Source: Nocardia sp. (lineage in GTDB: Bacteria; Actinomycetota; Actinomycetes; Mycobacteriales; Mycobacteriaceae). From it: a stretch of 6,791 bases of DNA. The notes beneath the pieces are model-generated. The model was not told where the DNA came from, did not search any database, and was given only the letters and a program-made list of their open reading frames with translations. Shown here in pieces: positions 4,614 to 6,791 of the stretch. The stretch lies in contig JABFXT010000756.1 in assembly GCA_013361595.1 (NCBI GenBank), positions 1 through 6,791 of the forward strand, in the 5' to 3' direction. The translations under genes and the position numbers were made by a program. Each line of letters starts with the position of its first letter. Positions within the stretch are counted from its first letter, which is position 1.

Positions 4614-5477
4614 GTGTCCGCAACCTATGTGCCCCCGCTGCTCAAACCCCTGCAGCAACTGCGAAAAGCGGCCGGCGCACCGGTCGATATGCTGGCCCGG
4701 CTCGGGCATCAGGTGTTCTTCTTCCTGCGCTCGGTCGGCTCGATGCCGCTGGCGTTCAAGCAGTATCCCAAAGAAGTCTGGCGGCTGCTCTCGGATGTCA
4801 CCTGGGGTAACGGCAATCTGATCGTCGGTGGCGGGACCATCGGCGTGGTACTCATCCTGAGCGCGTTCGGTGGCATGACCGTGGCCATCCAGGGCCACAC
4901 CTCGCTCGATCTGCTCGGCCTGAGTCCGATCACCGGTGCCATCTCGGCCTTCGCGACCACCCGTGAGCTCGGTCCACTGCTCGCCGCCCTGGCCTTCGCG
5001 GCCCAGGCGGGCTGTCGGTTCACGGCTCAGCTCGGCGCCATGCGGATCTCCGAGGAGATCGACGCGCTCGAGTCGATCGCGATCCGCCCGCTGCCCTATC
5101 TGGTGAGCACCCGCATGATCGCCGCGATGATCACCATCCTGCCGCTGTACTGCCTGGGCCTGGCGATGGCCTACATCTCCTGCGCCTTGACGGTGCAGCT
5201 GATCGGCGGCACCGCCAGCGGAACCTATCAGCACTACTTCTATCAGTTCCTGATACCGACGGACGTGCTGTATTCGCTGCTCAAAGCGATCGTTTTCGTC
5301 GCCATCACCACGTTCATCCAGTGCTACTACGGCTTCTTCGCCTCCGGTGGTCCCGAAGGCGTGGGTGTCGCGGCGGGCCGTGCCATCAAGATGTGCATCA
5401 TCGCCACTGTTTTCGTGGACCTCTTCATGACCTTGGCCATCTGGGGTGTCAACCCCGGCATCCGGATCTCGGGGTAG
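4614..5477 (+). CDS. yrbEB: YrbEB, second MlaE-family permease subunit of the Mce importer
   Basis: The 287-residue inner-membrane permease is the partner of YrbEA in the same complex. The signature is QLGAMRISEEIDALESIAIRP (139-159) followed by YLVSTRMIA; this EEIDALE loop and LVSTR phrase are typical of the B paralogue. Hydrophobic stretches are at about 69-92, 107-131, 166-195, 220-238 and 258-279. HYFYQFL and CYYGFFASGGPEGVG also match the YrbEB pattern seen in mycobacteria. The start is GTG four bases after the yrbEA stop. There is no separate strong ribosome site, only AGGTGGTG inside the end of yrbEA, so translational coupling is likely. mceA begins three bases after the stop. ESIAI replaces the more usual EVMGI in the loop, a mild departure. 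Confidence 0.93.
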   Translation: MSATYVPPLLKPLQQLRKAAGAPVDMLARLGHQVFFFLRSVGSMPLAFKQYPKEVWRLLSDVTWGNGNLIVGGGTIGVVLILSAFGGMTVAIQGHTSLDLLGLSPITGAISAFATTRELGPLLAALAFAAQAGCRFTAQLGAMRISEEIDALESIAIRPLPYLVSTRMIAAMITILPLYCLGLAMAYISCALTVQLIGGTASGTYQHYFYQFLIPTDVLYSLLKAIVFVAITTFIQCYYGFFASGGPEGVGVAAGRAIKMCIIATVFVDLFMTLAIWGVNPGIRISG

Positions 5478-5480
5478 GCA

Positions 5481-6791
5481 ATGATCATCGATCCGAGTGG
5501 GCGCGGGCCCACGATGAAGCAGTTGCTCATCGCGGGTGTTTGCGGCCTTGTCGTCTTCGCGGTCGTTCTCGGCTTCCTGATGGCCCGGTATCAGGGCTAT
5601 TTCGTGGAAAAAGTGAAGGTGACGGCCAATCTCACCACCACCGGTGACGGACTGCCCGAACAAGCCGACGTGAAGTTCCGCGGTGTACTGGTCGGCGCGG
5701 TCAAAAATGTCTCGGTGGCCGCCCAGGGCGAGCTGCAGCAGGTGAACATCGACCTGAAGCCCGAATTCGCCGACGGTATCCCGGCCACGGTCACCGCCCG
5801 CGTGGTGCCGAGCAACCTGTTCGCCGTGACCTCGGTGGAGCTGGTCTACAACGGGCCCAACGCCGATCACCTCGACGAGGGTTCGGTGATCGAGGAGGAC
5901 CGCAGCCAGGGCACCATCGCGTTGCAGGACACGCTCACCACGGTGCAGAACATCCTCGACGCCATCGACCCGATGCAGTTCGGCCGGGTGCTCGGCACCC
6001 TGTCCTACGCGCTGGACGGCAGCGGCCGGGTTCCCGGCTCGACCATCGAGCGGCTCGACCGCTGGGTGACCTCGGTGGACCAGTCCATCCCGGATCTCGG
6101 TGTCTTCCTGGGCGATCTGTCGGGTTCGGTGCACGCGCTCAACGAATCGGCCCCGGAACTGATGGATGTCCTGGCCTCGTCGGTACAGACCGCGAGTACG
6201 ATCGCCGACCGGCGCGAGGAACTGGTGAACGTGATCACCGGTGCCAGCAGTATGGCCGACCAGATAAACGATCTGTTCGCCCGTAACCCGAATGTCGGTA
6301 AAGAACTCACCGTGGGCCTGAACCAGACCTTCGGCGCGCTCGCCGCGAATCCGTCGTCGATCACGAACGCGATCAGCAATCTGAACAACTCGTCCCGCAA
6401 GCTGAACACCGTGTTCACCTGGGGACCGCAGCGGCAGATGGTCTGGAACGCGGGTGTCACCTTCACCCCGTTCAATCCCAACACCGTGGCGGACTGCCCG
6501 CGTTACGGTGAGCTGGCCGGTCCGAGCTGTGGCACGGCGCCGGCGGTCGCGGATCCCGGATACCTCCCCGAACAGGTGAAACCGCGTCGGCTGCCCGCCG
6601 CGGACGGCCTGCCGGTGCTGCCGCCGCTGCCCGGACTGCCGCAGATCCCGGGTGTCACCACTGCGGCCGGGGCGCCCGCGCCGGCCCAGGCACCGGGTAA
6701 CAACCCGTTCGCGGGTACGCCGCTGGAAGGACTGTTCCCGCGGGGGCTGCCGCAGCTTCCGGGTCTGCCCGGGGCTCCGGCCCCGGCTCCG
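5481..6791 (+). CDS. mceA: MceA, first substrate-binding (MCE/MlaD-domain) subunit, 3' end missing
   Basis: The frame runs open for 437 codons to the window edge. MceA-F proteins form a hexameric lipid-carrying tube spanning the periplasm. A membrane anchor (about 13-34) follows a short cytoplasmic start. The MCE/MlaD beta-barrel domain occupies about 42-123 (GLPEQADVKFRGVLVGAVKNV is its recognisable core, ending SNLFAVTSVELVYN). A helical region (about 140-320) follows, forming the tube wall. After a segment with two cysteines (C339, C350) comes a Pro/Leu/Gly/Ala tail from about 365 with LPxLPGLP-like repeats. Position directly after yrbEB, three bases away, and the MCE domain make the A subunit the natural call. 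The ATG at 5481 was chosen over the internal ATG at 5514 because it has GGGG at 5471-5474 and fits the operon spacing. The length reached is already near the usual MceA size, so the stop is probably close. mceB-F would be expected downstream but lie outside the window. Confidence 0.93.
   Translation, partial: MIIDPSGRGPTMKQLLIAGVCGLVVFAVVLGFLMARYQGYFVEKVKVTANLTTTGDGLPEQADVKFRGVLVGAVKNVSVAAQGELQQVNIDLKPEFADGIPATVTARVVPSNLFAVTSVELVYNGPNADHLDEGSVIEEDRSQGTIALQDTLTTVQNILDAIDPMQFGRVLGTLSYALDGSGRVPGSTIERLDRWVTSVDQSIPDLGVFLGDLSGSVHALNESAPELMDVLASSVQTASTIADRREELVNVITGASSMADQINDLFARNPNVGKELTVGLNQTFGALAANPSSITNAISNLNNSSRKLNTVFTWGPQRQMVWNAGVTFTPFNPNTVADCPRYGELAGPSCGTAPAVADPGYLPEQVKPRRLPAADGLPVLPPLPGLPQIPGVTTAAGAPAPAQAPGNNPFAGTPLEGLFPRGLPQLPGLPGAPAPAP

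Noticed and set aside
4566..6134. Minus-strand open frame (522 codons) across yrbEB and mceA
   Set aside because: Its composition (His/Gln/Arg/Asp-rich) is what the reverse of GC-rich coding DNA gives; the plus-strand frames carry clear family motifs.
1..6791. CRISPR array, insertion sequence, tRNA or rRNA
   Set aside because: No regularly spaced repeats, no transposase motifs or terminal repeats, and no cloverleaf or rRNA-like stretch was seen on either strand.

Overview
The window is GC-rich, actinobacterial-type DNA. A complete yrbEA-yrbEB-mceA arrangement, a lipobox protein of the LppU type and an LdtMt-like L,D-transpeptidase point to a mycolic-acid-containing actinomycete of the order Mycobacteriales. 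Nocardia or a close relative is my best guess, but that is inference from gene content and protein style, not from a marker gene.

Layout. (1) Bases 1-154 (+) hold the last 50 codons of an M13-family zinc metallopeptidase, followed by a long hairpin terminator (168-204). (2) Bases 257-1144 (-) encode a secreted L,D-transpeptidase with one Ig-like domain and a YkuD catalytic domain, with its own terminator (223-245). (3) Bases 1145-1780 are a 636-base non-coding divergent region rich in inverted repeats. It includes a three-tier nested stem (1312-1380), a 10-bp hairpin (1490-1515) and a perfect 12-bp palindrome (1581-1592). (4) Bases 1781-2419 (+) encode an LppU/SCO3897-like lipoprotein. (5) A perfect 34-bp palindrome (2439-2472) is a shared terminator for the lipoprotein gene and the convergent gene. 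(6) Bases 2491-3180 (-) encode a secreted chymotrypsin-fold serine protease. (7) Bases 3181-3754 are a second non-coding divergent region, locally richer in A and T, with a full CRP/GlxR-type site (3647-3662) and a 12-bp palindrome (3684-3695) in front of the mce genes. (8) Bases 3755-6791 (+) are the start of an mce operon: yrbEA, yrbEB, and mceA, which runs off the right edge.

Every protein acts at or outside the cell envelope: a predicted zinc peptidase, a peptidoglycan cross-linker, a surface lipoprotein, a secreted protease, and the permease pair plus first substrate-binding subunit of an Mce lipid importer. The three mce genes are separated by 4 and 3 bases and are clearly one transcription unit. 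The other genes are single units facing different ways, so their shared theme is location, not a demonstrated pathway.

I found no mobile element, CRISPR array, tRNA or rRNA. No protein here looks like a new system. The least explained material is in the two intergenic regions: the structured segment upstream of the transpeptidase and the palindromes that may control the transpeptidase/lipoprotein pair and the mce operon.
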